From Paenibacillus sp. J2TS4 (lineage in GTDB: Bacteria; Bacillota; Bacilli; Paenibacillales; NBRC-103111): a DNA stretch of 64,000 bases. Shown piece after piece: positions 18,701-26,939 of this stretch; within the stretch, counting starts at the first letter, position 1, and each line of letters starts with the position of its first letter. The stretch spans positions 62,001-126,000 of the forward strand of contig NZ_BOSH01000010.1 in the NCBI RefSeq assembly GCF_018403245.1. Direction: 5' to 3'. The position numbers and the translations under genes are program-made. The notes below the pieces were generated by a model. The model made no database searches. It was not told where the DNA came from and was given only the letters and a program-made list of their open reading frames with translations.

Positions 18701-19077
18701 ACCTGGACGGCCGCACTCCCGCTTCGGAGCGCGTAGAGCTGTGCAGCCGGTTTAACGAGGGAGAGAAGGACCTGTTCCTCATCTCCTTAAAAGCAGGCGG
18801 CACCGGGCTGAACCTGACGGGAGCGGACACCGTCATCCTCTATGACTTGTGGTGGAACCCCGCCGTGGAGGAGCAGGCCGCCGACCGTGCGCACCGCATC
18901 GGACAGAAAAAGGTGGTGCAGGTTATACGCCTTGTCGCTCAAGGTACGGTAGAGGACAAGATGTACGAGCTTCAGCAGAAGAAGAAGCATCTGATCGATG
19001 AAGTCATCCAGCCCGGTCAGGAAGCCCTGTCTGCCTTGACGGAAGAGGACATCCGGGAAATTCTGATGATAGGCTGA
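15745..19077 (+). CDS. SNF2-family DEAD/H helicase with SWIM zinc finger
   Basis: An 1,110-residue ATPase. An N-terminal SWIM zinc-binding motif (CTCPAFYSYDNYCKHIAAVL, C-x-C...C-x-H) begins around residue 70. After a long middle region (SNF2_assoc-like), the helicase core begins near 645: Walker A LADDMGLGKT (~688), Walker B DEAQ (~783), LTGTPVENRLEELW (motif III), FSQFTEML (motif IV), then SLKAGGTGLNLTGADTVILYD and DRAHRIGQ (motifs V-VI, ~1050). SWIM-SNF2 proteins are DNA translocases common in Bacillales (YwqA type), linked to DNA repair or transcription. The ATG at 15745 has AAAGGATGG about ten bases upstream; the longer frame to 15652 overlaps the MFS remnant. Confidence 0.95.
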   Translation: MSFKLTDRIIKLLCGQLAYKRGEAYYSDDRVTFTRYDSEASLYEATVKGSRRYEVSVEVDQNGDVDAECTCPAFYSYDNYCKHIAAVLLYIQEKEYSGQTPARTFPSLLHLADPSSEEGGAPSPRLSAAAGKSSGIPAGDLQLTRGLLNLFGDPPSRPSRTRTLFDIREPLNVQFICKPVSYGYRNNLFGLEMKIGTKRLYIVQKIKEFLGQIDQGEAHEFSKLFSYDPEVHFFRPEDDAVIQQLIQICHNENIYLDSSHVYPIRHGGMDSDRLLMIPPISWETLLPLLAKAPAVQLQQGLDTYEGIHLSDELPPLHFEFDQAQAEGYHLEVRGLDQITFLEPYRMILTEGKLRKLPDKSYKRLKELKKMLGTYRRPEIRIAPEQMEPLMEKVIPGLMKLGSVRIAQAISDRIVQAPLKARLYLDRVKDRLLAGLEFHYGNIVIHPLEGDEQKRSTDRILVRDGDRERRILELMEQSSFARTEGGYFLNDEDAEYEFLYHIVPQLEELAEVYATTAVKVRLFTGHASPKVTVEVDERTDWLEFRFDMGGIPESDIRKLLKSLEEKRKYYRLPNGALMPLETAEFQEISRFMSEIGLRKGERKGATVRLPIVRGLSLIGSERSGNAVKLGKAFRQLLENMRHPDQLEFPVPVSLAPILRDYQKYGFQWMRTLAHYRFGGILADDMGLGKTLQSIAFIVSMLPEIRDRMQPAIIVSPASLVYNWRNELTKFAPDIRAAIADGSQAERSDIVMKAAQWDVIITSYPLLRRDIGEYAGQSFHTLILDEAQAFKNHATQTAQAVKQLQARYRFALTGTPVENRLEELWSIFDAVFPGLFPGRKAFNELSREAVSKRARPFLLRRLKADVLKELPEKIESLQASELLPEQKKLYLAYLAKLQQETLKHLNEDDLRKNRLKILAGLTRLRQLCCHPALFVEGYRGGSAKFEQLMDIVEDCRSAGKRMLVFSQFTEMLALIGRELGSRGVPFFYLDGRTPASERVELCSRFNEGEKDLFLISLKAGGTGLNLTGADTVILYDLWWNPAVEEQAADRAHRIGQKKVVQVIRLVAQGTVEDKMYELQQKKKHLIDEVIQPGQEALSALTEEDIREILMIG

Positions 19078-19105
19078 CACCGCCTCAACCGACTAAAGAC
19101 GAACA

Positions 19106-19141
19106 GCCCCAGCGCACGCCTCTACCGGCGCACGTCGGGGC
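19106..19141. terminator. Imperfect GC-rich hairpin between convergent genes
   Basis: GCCCC (19106-19110) and GGGGC (19137-19141) enclose a partly paired GC-rich stem. No clear T-run follows on the plus strand; the minus strand continues TGTTCGTCTTT. It is the only candidate terminator between the SNF2 gene and the S9 peptidase gene. Confidence 0.35.
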
Positions 19142-19207
19142 ACTGCAAGGCGGCGTTCAGACCAAATCGTCCGCGGTGGAATCGCCCTTTGTAAAGCAGG
19201 TGCTGCA

Positions 19208-21238
19208 TTATTCTTGACTAATATGCCGTTCAAACCATTGCACGATCCGGTTCAGCCGTTCGACGCGCAACCCGGGGTTCCCGCTTCGCGACAAATCGTG
19301 GCTCGCGCCCGTAAAGCGCACCAACTCGGTCTCATGGCCGGAACGCTTTAACGCCACATAGAGCTGCTCCGCCTGCTCGATCGGACAGCGCAAATCCTGT
19401 TCTCCATGAAGAATCAAGAGCGGTGTCCGGATTTGGGTTACATACGCGAGCGGAGAATGCCTCCACAGCTTCTCCGTGTCTTCCCACGGATTCCCCATGA
19501 TTTCCCCTTCGGTAAAGGAATAACCGATATCGCTTACTCCATAGAAGGAAAGCCAATTGGAGATCGACCGTTGAGTCACGGCAGCCTGGAAGCGGTCGGT
19601 GTGGCCTACCGCCCAATTCGTCATAAATCCTCCGTAGCTTCCTCCGGTGATGCCGAGCCTCTCCTTGTCGATGAAATCGAAATTGTCGGCAGCATAATCG
19701 ACTGCTTCCATTAAATCCTGGTAGTCCCGCCCCCCATAATCTCCCCGGCAGCCGTTCACGAACGTCTGGCCGTACCCGAAGCTGCCCCGCGGGTTGGTAT
19801 ACAGGACGGCATACCCCTGTGCGGCAAGCAGCTGGAATTCATGGAAGAAAGAATGAGAGTACATGGCATGCGGGCCGCCGTGAATTTCCAGAATAGCGGG
19901 ATACCGTTTCCCAGCCTCGAAACCGGCGGGACGCATCATCCAGCTATGGACCGTGACGCCATCCGAAGCCGTGAATTCGAAGACTTCGGGCGAACTCCAC
20001 TCAATATGCTCCAGGAAAGCATCGTTGATGGCGGTTAGCCGGACCTCCTCCCCGGTATGCAGATCCACCCGGTATAAATCTCCCGGCAGTACGGGATCAG
20101 TCGATGCAAGCAGCAAATATCGTTCGTCCTTCGTTACCGCGAACTGATAGATTTCCCTGGCTCCCTCTGTCAGAGCCTGAGGCTCGCCACCGCCATTCAG
20201 AGGGAACCGGTAGACCTGCACACTGCCGGCCATAGAGACAAGCGAGTAGATGGATCGGCCATCCGTGCTGAACAGCGGAGGAGGGGTTCGCAGATGCGAC
20301 CTCATATCGCTAATTGCAGCGTTGCTTAACAACGCATCGAAGCCTTCCGTTACGCAGACTGCGGCCCCGCCTTCTGCGGAAATGGTATACAGCGCGGTCT
20401 GTGTCGCCCCTTCATAAGCCCGGTCATGGCCGAAGAAGGCGATGAGCTTCCCATCGGGAGAGAAGCTTGCCTGACTGATGGACCAGGCCATATCCGTCAA
20501 CCGGCGAGGTTCGCCTCCGTCACGGTCGATGAGGAACAGGTCGTTCATAAGCTGCAGGTCGACGTCTGCCGACGGTTCCTTCGCTATTTTGGCGATGAAC
20601 GCTATCTGCCGGTTGTCCGGCGACCATACGGGCTCATGTACATCATAATCCCCATCGGTAATTTGACGAGCCTGCTCCGTCTCCAGGTCGATCACGAACA
20701 GATGGCTTCTCCGATGATCCCATAGCCCGGCGCCGTCAGCTTTCGGCTTCGACCGTGTGACTACCCGGACCCGGCTTGCCCAACGCTTCTTCTCTTCCTC
20801 CGGCGTAAGCTCATCCAGCTCTTGATCCGCGGCTACCTTCGCCGTAAACAGCAAATGCGTGCCGTCGGGAGACCAGGAGAATGCAGCGACACCGCGCGGC
20901 AATCGAGTCACCTGTCTCGCCTCCCCTCCTGCGCGGGGAATGATCCATATCTGCTTCCCTTGATCCGATTTGCGCAGGAAGGCGAGCCGGGTCCCGTCCG
21001 GAGACCAGGCCGGAGCCGTATCCTGCCCTTCAGGGGCCATCGGCCCCCCGTTGGTAAAAGGGCGGTCCTCCTCTCCATCGATAGAAAGAAGTCGAATATG
21101 AGACTGATAGTCTTCCTTGTCTTCACCCACCGACTGACACACATAAGCGATGGAATGGCTCACCGGGCATACGGCCGGATCGCTAATCCATCGGAGGCTG
21201 TAGAGATCTTCCGCAGTAACCGTTCGTTTGCTCCCCAT
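19208..21238 (-). CDS. S9 family peptidase (acylaminoacyl-peptidase / prolyl oligopeptidase type)
   Basis: A serine peptidase of about 676 residues without a signal peptide. The N-terminal half is a beta-propeller of TolB/WD40-like blades with repeated SPDG motifs (WSPDGTRLAFL, WSPDGTHLLFT, WSPDNRQIAFI, FSPDGKLIAFF). The C-terminal alpha/beta hydrolase has the nucleophile in GGSYGG (Ser ~534), with Asp ~615 (HGEQDLRCP) and His ~647 (GASHDLSRSG) completing the triad. It probably trims N-acyl or short peptides in the cytoplasm. The ATG at 21238 follows GGGAGAG; a GTG at 21262 with AAGGAG five bases upstream is an equal alternative. The longer frame to 21361 is unlikely. Confidence 0.93.
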   Translation of the reverse strand: MGSKRTVTAEDLYSLRWISDPAVCPVSHSIAYVCQSVGEDKEDYQSHIRLLSIDGEEDRPFTNGGPMAPEGQDTAPAWSPDGTRLAFLRKSDQGKQIWIIPRAGGEARQVTRLPRGVAAFSWSPDGTHLLFTAKVAADQELDELTPEEEKKRWASRVRVVTRSKPKADGAGLWDHRRSHLFVIDLETEQARQITDGDYDVHEPVWSPDNRQIAFIAKIAKEPSADVDLQLMNDLFLIDRDGGEPRRLTDMAWSISQASFSPDGKLIAFFGHDRAYEGATQTALYTISAEGGAAVCVTEGFDALLSNAAISDMRSHLRTPPPLFSTDGRSIYSLVSMAGSVQVYRFPLNGGGEPQALTEGAREIYQFAVTKDERYLLLASTDPVLPGDLYRVDLHTGEEVRLTAINDAFLEHIEWSSPEVFEFTASDGVTVHSWMMRPAGFEAGKRYPAILEIHGGPHAMYSHSFFHEFQLLAAQGYAVLYTNPRGSFGYGQTFVNGCRGDYGGRDYQDLMEAVDYAADNFDFIDKERLGITGGSYGGFMTNWAVGHTDRFQAAVTQRSISNWLSFYGVSDIGYSFTEGEIMGNPWEDTEKLWRHSPLAYVTQIRTPLLILHGEQDLRCPIEQAEQLYVALKRSGHETELVRFTGASHDLSRSGNPGLRVERLNRIVQWFERHISQE

Positions 21239-21630
21239 AGCTTTTCCACTCTCCCTTTTCACAATTACTCCTTTTCCATATTTTATCAGAAAGCTAAGGC
21301 GAACGGCTCTATATCGAAAAAAGATTCCCAAAACAAAATAACCAACCAAAAGATTGACCACAATTTACAACGAAGATTTTGCCTGTACAGAAATAATTGT
21401 TCAAACTTTCACAAAAATAAATGAAAATGGCTTTACGAGCTAGTTTATAGCCTTGCAAGTGATTATTACTGAGATTTTCGTCAGGTCCATTGTGTAAATT
21501 TCAATTATGATTTGGGACATTCAACATATGGAAAAAGATGAGGAACAGTATTATATATAAGAATGTAGGTTGGAGAACCGCATGGATTTGATGCAAAACA
21601 AAGAAGGGGAGTTAACAGCTCTATCCACTT

Positions 21631-22125
21631 GTGGTAAGACTATGCCGGCATTTTTTCTATGTCAAATCATTCTATGGAGTTGGTCTCTTTAAAGGAATTC
21701 GTATTGTAATCATTTTGTCTCTTGTGGCTTTACTGGCTGCTTGCGGCCAATCGAAGGGTGAGGAAAATGGACCAGGTGAAGCTCAGGCTAATACCCCTGC
21801 AAACAGTGATGCCGCTGCTACAATTTCCAAAGGCGAGTACAATCAAATAAAAAACGGAATGTCTTATGAAGAAATTATAGAGATCATAGGAGGGCACAAG
21901 TTCTCAAGGCGGCCAGTATACTTTTCCAATGCATTTTCATTGCGGCATTACCATCCTTATGCAATTTTACATACGTTTTTACATGACAAAAAAATAAAGA
22001 GAGGGGCTATCCCCTCCCTGAACTGCACCGTTTATTCTAAATCTGATGAACTTGCAAAACAGAACCCCACCCCGGCAAAATCGATGGGTCATCAGGCCTG
22101 TTCCGTCAAATTCCCCGCAAGATAA
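21631..22125 (+). pseudogene. Broken lipoprotein with truncated DUF3862 (BamE/SmpA-like) domain
   Basis: The frame contains a signal helix and lipobox (VIILSLVALLAACG), a low-complexity linker and then ISKGEYNQIKNGMSYEEIIEIIGG, the hallmark start of DUF3862 domains. The rest of that domain is absent: from about 21900 the frame is unrelated and runs through the HelD gene's terminator (21988-22020) and 34 bases into the HelD coding end. No start codon with a ribosome binding site sits close before the signal peptide, although a GTG opens the frame at 21631. It therefore looks damaged at both ends. A translated short lipoprotein cannot be excluded. Confidence 0.5.
21988..22020 (-). terminator. 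Rho-independent terminator of helD
   Basis: GAGGGG (22001-22006) pairs with CCCCTC (22011-22016). On the minus strand the stem is followed by TCTTTATTTTTTTG. It is 70 bases after the helD stop. Confidence 0.85.
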
Positions 22126-24458
22126 GTGTCTGGGGAGACGTCGTCCAGAAACCGGCTGCGTGTGCCGATATAATAAAGATGCAGCTCATGCATTGCCCGG
22201 GTACATGCCGTGTAGAACAGCCTGCGCTCGCCTTCTCTGCCGTACTGCTCCTGAGAGGCATTGTAGAGGATGACGGCATCGAATTCCACCCCTTTGGCCA
22301 GGTAGGCGGGAATGACCAGCACTCCGGGCTCGAAAGAAGCCGCATCCTTCTCGATCAGCCTCGCTCCCAGCTCGCTTGTCAGCTCCTGGAATGCTTCCCG
22401 GCTTTCCTTAGCCGATTTGCAAATCACGGCAATGGTTCGAAGTCCGGCCTTCTGCAAAGCCTGAATTCGTTCAGCCACTCTGGCATTAAGATCCTCCTCG
22501 TCAGCCGCTTGCGTTAAGGTCGGCTTGCTTCCTTCACGGTTAAAAGGCTCTATCACATGACCTTCCGGAATCAAATCGCGGGTGAAATCAATGATTTGCC
22601 GGGTGGAACGGTAGCTTCGCGTCAATATGAATCTCTCGGTTTGCTCTTCCCCGTACAGAGCCTCCAGCGTCTGCCAATGCCCCCCCGTCTCCGTATGAGT
22701 GAAAATCGCCTGGTTCAAATCTCCCAGCACCGTCATTTTGCTGCGCGGGAACAATCTTTGGATGAAAGCAAACTGAAATGGAGAATAATCCTGGGCTTCG
22801 TCCATAAAGACATGGCGGATCAGGTTATTAGTTTGGAAGCCTTCGATTTTTTCCTGCAAAAACAAGTAAGGAGTCGCATCCTCATAGGCTAATTCGGAAC
22901 GATCCAGCCTTTCCACCGTTTGTGCACAGATTTCCTTCCAATGCTCGGGCAGCTCAGCCTCATGGCTGAAACGATGTGCGTATTGCGGTTCGGCAAATAA
23001 TTGCCTGTAGACGCCCGGGATATTGACAAAACGCAATTTCTTCACCCGTTGGCGAAGCCCCTTGAATTGCTCCCGGACAATCATGATGGCGAGCAGCTCC
23101 CGTTCCCGCTCATAGTCGTCGAACGACTCCCCCGAGAAGCGGTTTTGCTTCCTCAGCTTCTGGTAAGCTCTCTGGTAGGCGTCATTGTCAAGCAGCTCGA
23201 TTTCATCCTCCACCCACGGCTCATTCCGTTCGGCCTTCTCCCTTTCCCTCAATTCCCCCAGCAGCCATTCAGACAACAGCTGCATCCGGTTCGGTATCGA
23301 TATGGCCGAGTCTAAAGCATAAAACCGTTCCCGGATCTTGGCGGCTGATACGAGCGTTTTCCCCCTAAATTTCAGGCTTTTAAAAAGGATCCCCTCCCGC
23401 CCGAGAAAAGATAAATACTTCTCGACCAGTTCCATAAACCGGGCCGAAGCCTTATAACGGATTCCCTCCATGCGCGCCTCATATCCCGGCTCGTTCATAG
23501 CAATATACTCATACTCTAACTGAGCGAACGGATCGCCAAGCTGGAAATGACGGCCAAGCCGATGATCCAGAAATTGTTGAAACGTCGTCTGCTGCATGTT
23601 TTCTTCCCCAAGCTCCGGAAGCACGGTAGACACATAGCTGTTAAACATCATATTAGGCGAAAAGAGAACGATATGCTCGGCCTTCAGCGTTTCCCGGTAC
23701 CGGTACAGCAAATAAGCTACTCTTTGCAAAGCGGCCGAGGTTTTGCCGCTCCCTGCGGCCCCTTGGACAATAAGCAGACGACTTCTTTCATTGCGAATAA
23801 TTTGATTCTGCTCTTTCTGTATGGTGGCCACAATGCTTCTCATCTGGGAATCCGCTTGCTTGCCCAGCACCTCCTGAAGCAGTTCATCCCCAATAGTGAC
23901 TCCTGTATCGAACATACTGATAAACTGTCCGTCACGAATCGTATACTGACGCTTCAGCTCTATCTTTCCGGAGACTGTGCCTCCGGGGGTCTCGTAATGA
24001 GCCGGACCGAGGGCGTAATCATAGTACAAGCTGGATAACGGCGCCCGCCAATCGTAAATGAGAAACTCCATCTTGTCTTCATCATACAAGGAGCTTATTC
24101 CAAGATAGATAGGCTCGGCCTTGTTCTGTCCTTCTTCCAGAAAGTCCACCCGGCCAAAATATGGAGATTGCTTGAGCTTGGTCAGAATCTTCAATTGGTT
24201 ATAAGCATGCTCGTAGCTGCGTTCCTTCTCTGACAGGACTTCCGCCTGCTGCTTAATGCTGGCATAGGTTTCGACGAGTTCGCTAGGATCTTCCAGGTTG
24301 ACGGTGACATCGTCCCAGAAGTTTTTCCGTACGTCCACCGTTTCTGCCCTCTTGTCGCTGACATGCTCCTGAAGAACCGCAATCTGACTGTCGATTTCTT
24401 CCTCCACATGCTCCACCCGCTGCTTTTCTTCCTGCCAATCCTGTTCAGTCAAACTCAT
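22092..24458 (-). CDS. helD: HelD, RNA polymerase-associated UvrD-like ATPase
   Basis: A 788-residue SF1 ATPase. The N-terminal ~100 residues are a charged coiled coil (EKQRVEHVEEEIDSQIAVLQ), the arm that enters RNA polymerase's secondary channel in HelD. The helicase-like core holds Walker A GAAGSGKT (residues 233-240), Walker B MDEAQDYSPFQ, then TRSYRSTRQI and the C-terminal YTACTRAMHELHLYY motif. HelD uses ATP to free stalled RNA polymerase from nucleic acid for recycling. The ATG at 24458 follows AAAAAGGAG eight bases upstream. It is divergent from the candidate non-coding RNA promoter at 24516. Confidence 0.95.
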   Translation of the reverse strand: MSLTEQDWQEEKQRVEHVEEEIDSQIAVLQEHVSDKRAETVDVRKNFWDDVTVNLEDPSELVETYASIKQQAEVLSEKERSYEHAYNQLKILTKLKQSPYFGRVDFLEEGQNKAEPIYLGISSLYDEDKMEFLIYDWRAPLSSLYYDYALGPAHYETPGGTVSGKIELKRQYTIRDGQFISMFDTGVTIGDELLQEVLGKQADSQMRSIVATIQKEQNQIIRNERSRLLIVQGAAGSGKTSAALQRVAYLLYRYRETLKAEHIVLFSPNMMFNSYVSTVLPELGEENMQQTTFQQFLDHRLGRHFQLGDPFAQLEYEYIAMNEPGYEARMEGIRYKASARFMELVEKYLSFLGREGILFKSLKFRGKTLVSAAKIRERFYALDSAISIPNRMQLLSEWLLGELREREKAERNEPWVEDEIELLDNDAYQRAYQKLRKQNRFSGESFDDYERERELLAIMIVREQFKGLRQRVKKLRFVNIPGVYRQLFAEPQYAHRFSHEAELPEHWKEICAQTVERLDRSELAYEDATPYLFLQEKIEGFQTNNLIRHVFMDEAQDYSPFQFAFIQRLFPRSKMTVLGDLNQAIFTHTETGGHWQTLEALYGEEQTERFILTRSYRSTRQIIDFTRDLIPEGHVIEPFNREGSKPTLTQAADEEDLNARVAERIQALQKAGLRTIAVICKSAKESREAFQELTSELGARLIEKDAASFEPGVLVIPAYLAKGVEFDAVILYNASQEQYGREGERRLFYTACTRAMHELHLYYIGTRSRFLDDVSPDTYLAGNLTEQA

Positions 24459-24515
24459 GGAAACCACTCCTTTTTCTTAACATTCATCCAAGATATCCAT
24501 CTTAGAAAATGAAAG

Positions 24516-24545
24516 TTGACAATCGAACTGTTTGTGTGGTAATAT
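24516..24545 (+). promoter_or_regulatory. Strong SigA-type promoter
   Basis: TTGACA (24516-24521, perfect) and TAATAT (24540-24545) are 18 bases apart. It points away from helD into a region without a gene for about 500 bases. Confidence 0.75.
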
Positions 24546-24567
24546 ATTATTGGATAATAATATATTA
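24540..24567. promoter_or_regulatory. Perfect 12-bp-arm palindrome overlapping the -10 box
   Basis: TAATATATTATT (24540-24551) and AATAATATATTA (24556-24567) are exact inverted copies around the four bases GGAT. The palindrome covers the -10 element and likely start site, the position of a repressor operator. A second perfect palindrome, CAATAATTATTG, lies at 24591-24602. The binding protein is unknown. Confidence 0.6.
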
Positions 24568-24753
24568 CTCGACTTAGTTTTAATAAAATCCAATAATTAT
24601 TGTAGCATAGGACCGATCTGGAAATCAATCGGTTTATTTCTGTTTTGTTCTGTTATGTCCAGACGCAGATTCGTAGAATAAGGTCCTAATAAAATGAACA
24701 ACTATAGATAAAAAGATTGGGTTGAGCACATCGCTTCTGCCCAATCTTTTTTC
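24552..24753 (+). ncRNA. Candidate structured non-coding RNA or leader
   Basis: A strong promoter fires into this stretch, which has no credible reading frame (longest start-initiated frames are under ten codons). It shows nested pairing: TAGGACC (24608-24614) with GGTCCTA (24682-24688) enclosing ACCGAT with ATCGGT, and ends in a terminator-like hairpin with a T-run at 24711-24753. A transcript of about 200 bases is predicted. It could be an independent small RNA or a regulated leader of the YmaF-like gene at 25041, reading through two terminators. It matches no riboswitch class I recognise. Expression is inference. Confidence 0.45.
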
Positions 24754-24755
24754 CT
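24709..24755 (+). terminator. Terminator-like hairpin 1
   Basis: AAAAGATTGGG (24711-24721) pairs with CCCAATCTTTT (24740-24750), an 11-base perfect stem, followed by TTCCTTT. No protein gene precedes it on this strand. Confidence 0.75.
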
Positions 24756-24767
24756 TTATTAAAAACC

Positions 24768-24802
24768 TGTCGGGTTATCGTTAGTTCCCGGCACGTTTTT
24801 TT
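24768..24802 (+). terminator. Terminator-like hairpin 2
   Basis: TGTCGGG (24768-24774) pairs, with one G-U, with CCCGGCA (24787-24793), followed by CG and seven Ts (24796-24802). It is in tandem with the hairpin just upstream. The remaining gap to 25040 shows no clear feature. Confidence 0.65.
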
Positions 24803-25040
24803 CTGTTCGCGTTCCTTCTTTCACTCCTATATTGAAAATAAGAGGTCATAGAAGAAACCCGGAAAATATGCAGGTTATATGGGGCTATTTGAATAAACTA
24901 TTCCGATAAATAGGCATTTACACAAACGAATCTTTTGCCCCGAACATAGACATATATAGGCTAATCTGCTGCCGCATCAATCCGCTTGTCTGGCAATAGC
25001 AGAAAGCCCGGGAATGATTATATAACAGGATGTGATCTCT

Positions 25041-25421
25041 ATGGATATCCCCGTCTCCGGCTTTGTCGTTCATTCGGATGATTCAGACGGGCACCATTCC
25101 CATAAACTATATATTACAAATTGGAATGGAAAACCTGTTCATGTCCATCCTTTCTCCGGTGTGACCACTTTCGACGTTGGGCATAGACATCAATATGCGG
25201 GCACGACCGCCCCCGCTCCAAGCGGAGTACAGCATATCCATCAATATCAGGCCGTAACCTCGCTTGACGATGGTCATACCCACCTGATCCGAGGAACAAC
25301 CGGACCGGCCATCCCCCTTCCCGAAGGAGGACATTACCACTACTTCGAAGGCGTCACTTCCGTAAGCGGAGCCACTCCGCATGTCCACGAATATGCGGGA
25401 AGGACCGGGAACGAAATGTAA
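25041..25421 (+). CDS. YmaF family histidine-rich protein
   Basis: A 126-residue protein made of five imperfect repeats of about 22-25 residues: HHSHKLYITN, HVHPFSGVTT, HRHQYAGTTA, HIHQYQAVTS, HTHLIRGTTG, HYHYFEGVTS, HVHEYAGRTG. Each has an H-x-H pair followed by an aromatic and G-x-T, the signature of the YmaF family. No signal peptide. Function is not established; the repeated H-x-H pairs could bind metal ions. The ATG at 25041 is preferred over the in-frame GTG at 25032, which sits on top of the AGGATG ribosome binding site. It is convergent with the urease operon, a nickel enzyme, which makes a metal role worth testing. Confidence 0.85.
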   Translation: MDIPVSGFVVHSDDSDGHHSHKLYITNWNGKPVHVHPFSGVTTFDVGHRHQYAGTTAPAPSGVQHIHQYQAVTSLDDGHTHLIRGTTGPAIPLPEGGHYHYFEGVTSVSGATPHVHEYAGRTGNEM

Positions 25422-25436
25422 TCAAGAACGAAGACA

Positions 25437-25480
25437 AAGAAGGCTGCCAGGACCCTGCCGGATCTGACAGCCTTCTTCTA
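25437..25480. terminator. Bidirectional terminator between ymaF-like gene and ureD
   Basis: AAGAAGGCTG (25437-25446) pairs perfectly with CAGCCTTCTT (25468-25477). A-rich and T-rich flanks allow it to work in both directions. Confidence 0.85.
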
Positions 25481-25501
25481 TAATCCTCTGCCCGAAAGGA
25501 G

Positions 25502-26326
25502 CTAATACTTGCGCAACGACACGGGCGACTTCCCAAACCATTGCTGCCGCACATAATTGATGATCCGGCCGAAGGACCGCTCCACCGTCTGTGTAGAATC
25601 GGCCAGCAGGCGAACGGCAAAGCCGGGCACAACGAGCTCAGACACGCCAATTTTCCCCGAGGACCGATCCACATCCAGCACCTCCATCATCGCGCTGACA
25701 AATTCAGTCTTAGCCTGCTCGCCAATAATGAACAGGGAGCCATAATGCGTATGGCCTTCCATGACCCCGAGTCCTGACATAGGCTGCCGTCCCGGGCGAA
25801 GCTTCAGGCGGTCATACAGAACGAGCTCCCGATCCAAGTAGATCTCCGTCTTGAGCGACAGCTCCTCATAGGCAAACAACGATCCGTCCGGAGACCATCC
25901 GGGCGTAATAATTTCCGCGGAGATGAGCGTGGCTCCTTTCTCCATATGGATGACGGTTTGCTGCCGATAGCGAGCGTCCCGGTAGCCGATGATCGGGTCG
26001 GGCAGCCATTCCAAATAGCTGCCCGACTTCATATCGATGTCCGTCATCTGCAGCACCGGTTGACGGGGCGTACGATAGATTTTTGTCGACGATTGGGTAG
26101 TCATCAGCACCTGCGCCCGTTCACCCAGCTCCAGACTCATCCGGTACCGGTCTCCATCCACATATCCGCCGCCGGGGTTCATCACATAATAGTAAGCCTG
26201 TCCGGAGTCATCGGAATAAATCGGACGGGCGATTTTGTACGCTCCTTGATGATACACATGGGAGGCCGCCGTTCTGCTTCCGTTGTTTTCCGCTGTCAGC
26301 CTCAAGGTTCCCGTCCACTGATCCAT
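25502..26326 (-). CDS. ureD: Urease accessory protein UreD (UreH)
   Basis: A 274-residue beta-rich scaffold of the urease activation complex. UreD binds apo-urease and recruits UreF and UreG for lysine carbamylation and nickel delivery. Family features are the internal VLMTTQSSTKIYRT segment (around residues 73-86), EWLPDPIIGYRDARYRQ (around 105-121) and the FAYEELSLKTEIYL stretch. It is the last gene of the operon; its ATG follows the ureG stop by one base, so translation is coupled. The end is followed by a terminator at 25437-25480. Confidence 0.95.
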   Translation of the reverse strand: MDQWTGTLRLTAENNGSRTAASHVYHQGAYKIARPIYSDDSGQAYYYVMNPGGGYVDGDRYRMSLELGERAQVLMTTQSSTKIYRTPRQPVLQMTDIDMKSGSYLEWLPDPIIGYRDARYRQQTVIHMEKGATLISAEIITPGWSPDGSLFAYEELSLKTEIYLDRELVLYDRLKLRPGRQPMSGLGVMEGHTHYGSLFIIGEQAKTEFVSAMMEVLDVDRSSGKIGVSELVVPGFAVRLLADSTQTVERSFGRIINYVRQQWFGKSPVSLRKY

Positions 26327-26327
26327 C

Positions 26328-26939
26328 TTATCCCAGACCCTTCAGCATCGCATTGTTCTCTATCCACTCGACGACCTCATCCAGTCCGGTCTCGTCTTTA
26401 AGATTGGTAAAGAAGTACGGCTTGTTGCCGCGAAAAGCTAACGTATCCGACTCCATCACTTGCAGATTAGCACCGACATACGGGGCCAAATCGGTCTTGT
26501 TAATAATAAACAAGTCGGATTTAATCATGCCTTGTCCGCCCTTGCGCGGGATTTTCTCCCCTTGGGCGACATCGATAATGTAGATGGAGAAATCGACCAG
26601 TTCCGGACTGAAGGTCGCCGCGAGGTTGTCACCGCCGCTTTCCACAAACAGAAGCTCGACATCGGGATGACGCGTGACCAATTCATCAATAGCCGCAAAA
26701 TTCATCGATGCATCTTCCCGGATGGCGGTGTGAGGACAGCCTCCCGTCTCGACTCCGATGATCCGATCTTCCGGAAGAATCCCGGTTTGGATCAAAATTT
26801 TGGCATCTTCCTTCGTGTAAATATCGTTAGTTACGACCGCCATGCTGTACTTGCCGTGCAGCCGCCGGGTTATCTTTTCAACGAGCATCGTTTTCCCGGC
26901 TCCGACGGGGCCGCCTACTCCGATTTTGACCGGTTTCAT
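26328..26939 (-). CDS. ureG: Urease accessory GTPase UreG
   Basis: A 203-residue SIMIBI-class GTPase that powers nickel insertion into urease. The P-loop GGPVGAGKT is at residues 9-17, the nickel-binding Cys-Pro-His at 68-70 (ETGGCPHTAIRED), ESGGDNL at 100-106, and the guanine-specificity NKTD at 147-150. AAGGAGAG precedes the ATG at 26939. A 143-base gap without a gene separates it from ureF upstream; no terminator is seen there, so the operon is probably continuous. Confidence 0.97.
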   Translation of the reverse strand: MKPVKIGVGGPVGAGKTMLVEKITRRLHGKYSMAVVTNDIYTKEDAKILIQTGILPEDRIIGVETGGCPHTAIREDASMNFAAIDELVTRHPDVELLFVESGGDNLAATFSPELVDFSIYIIDVAQGEKIPRKGGQGMIKSDLFIINKTDLAPYVGANLQVMESDTLAFRGNKPYFFTNLKDETGLDEVVEWIENNAMLKGLG

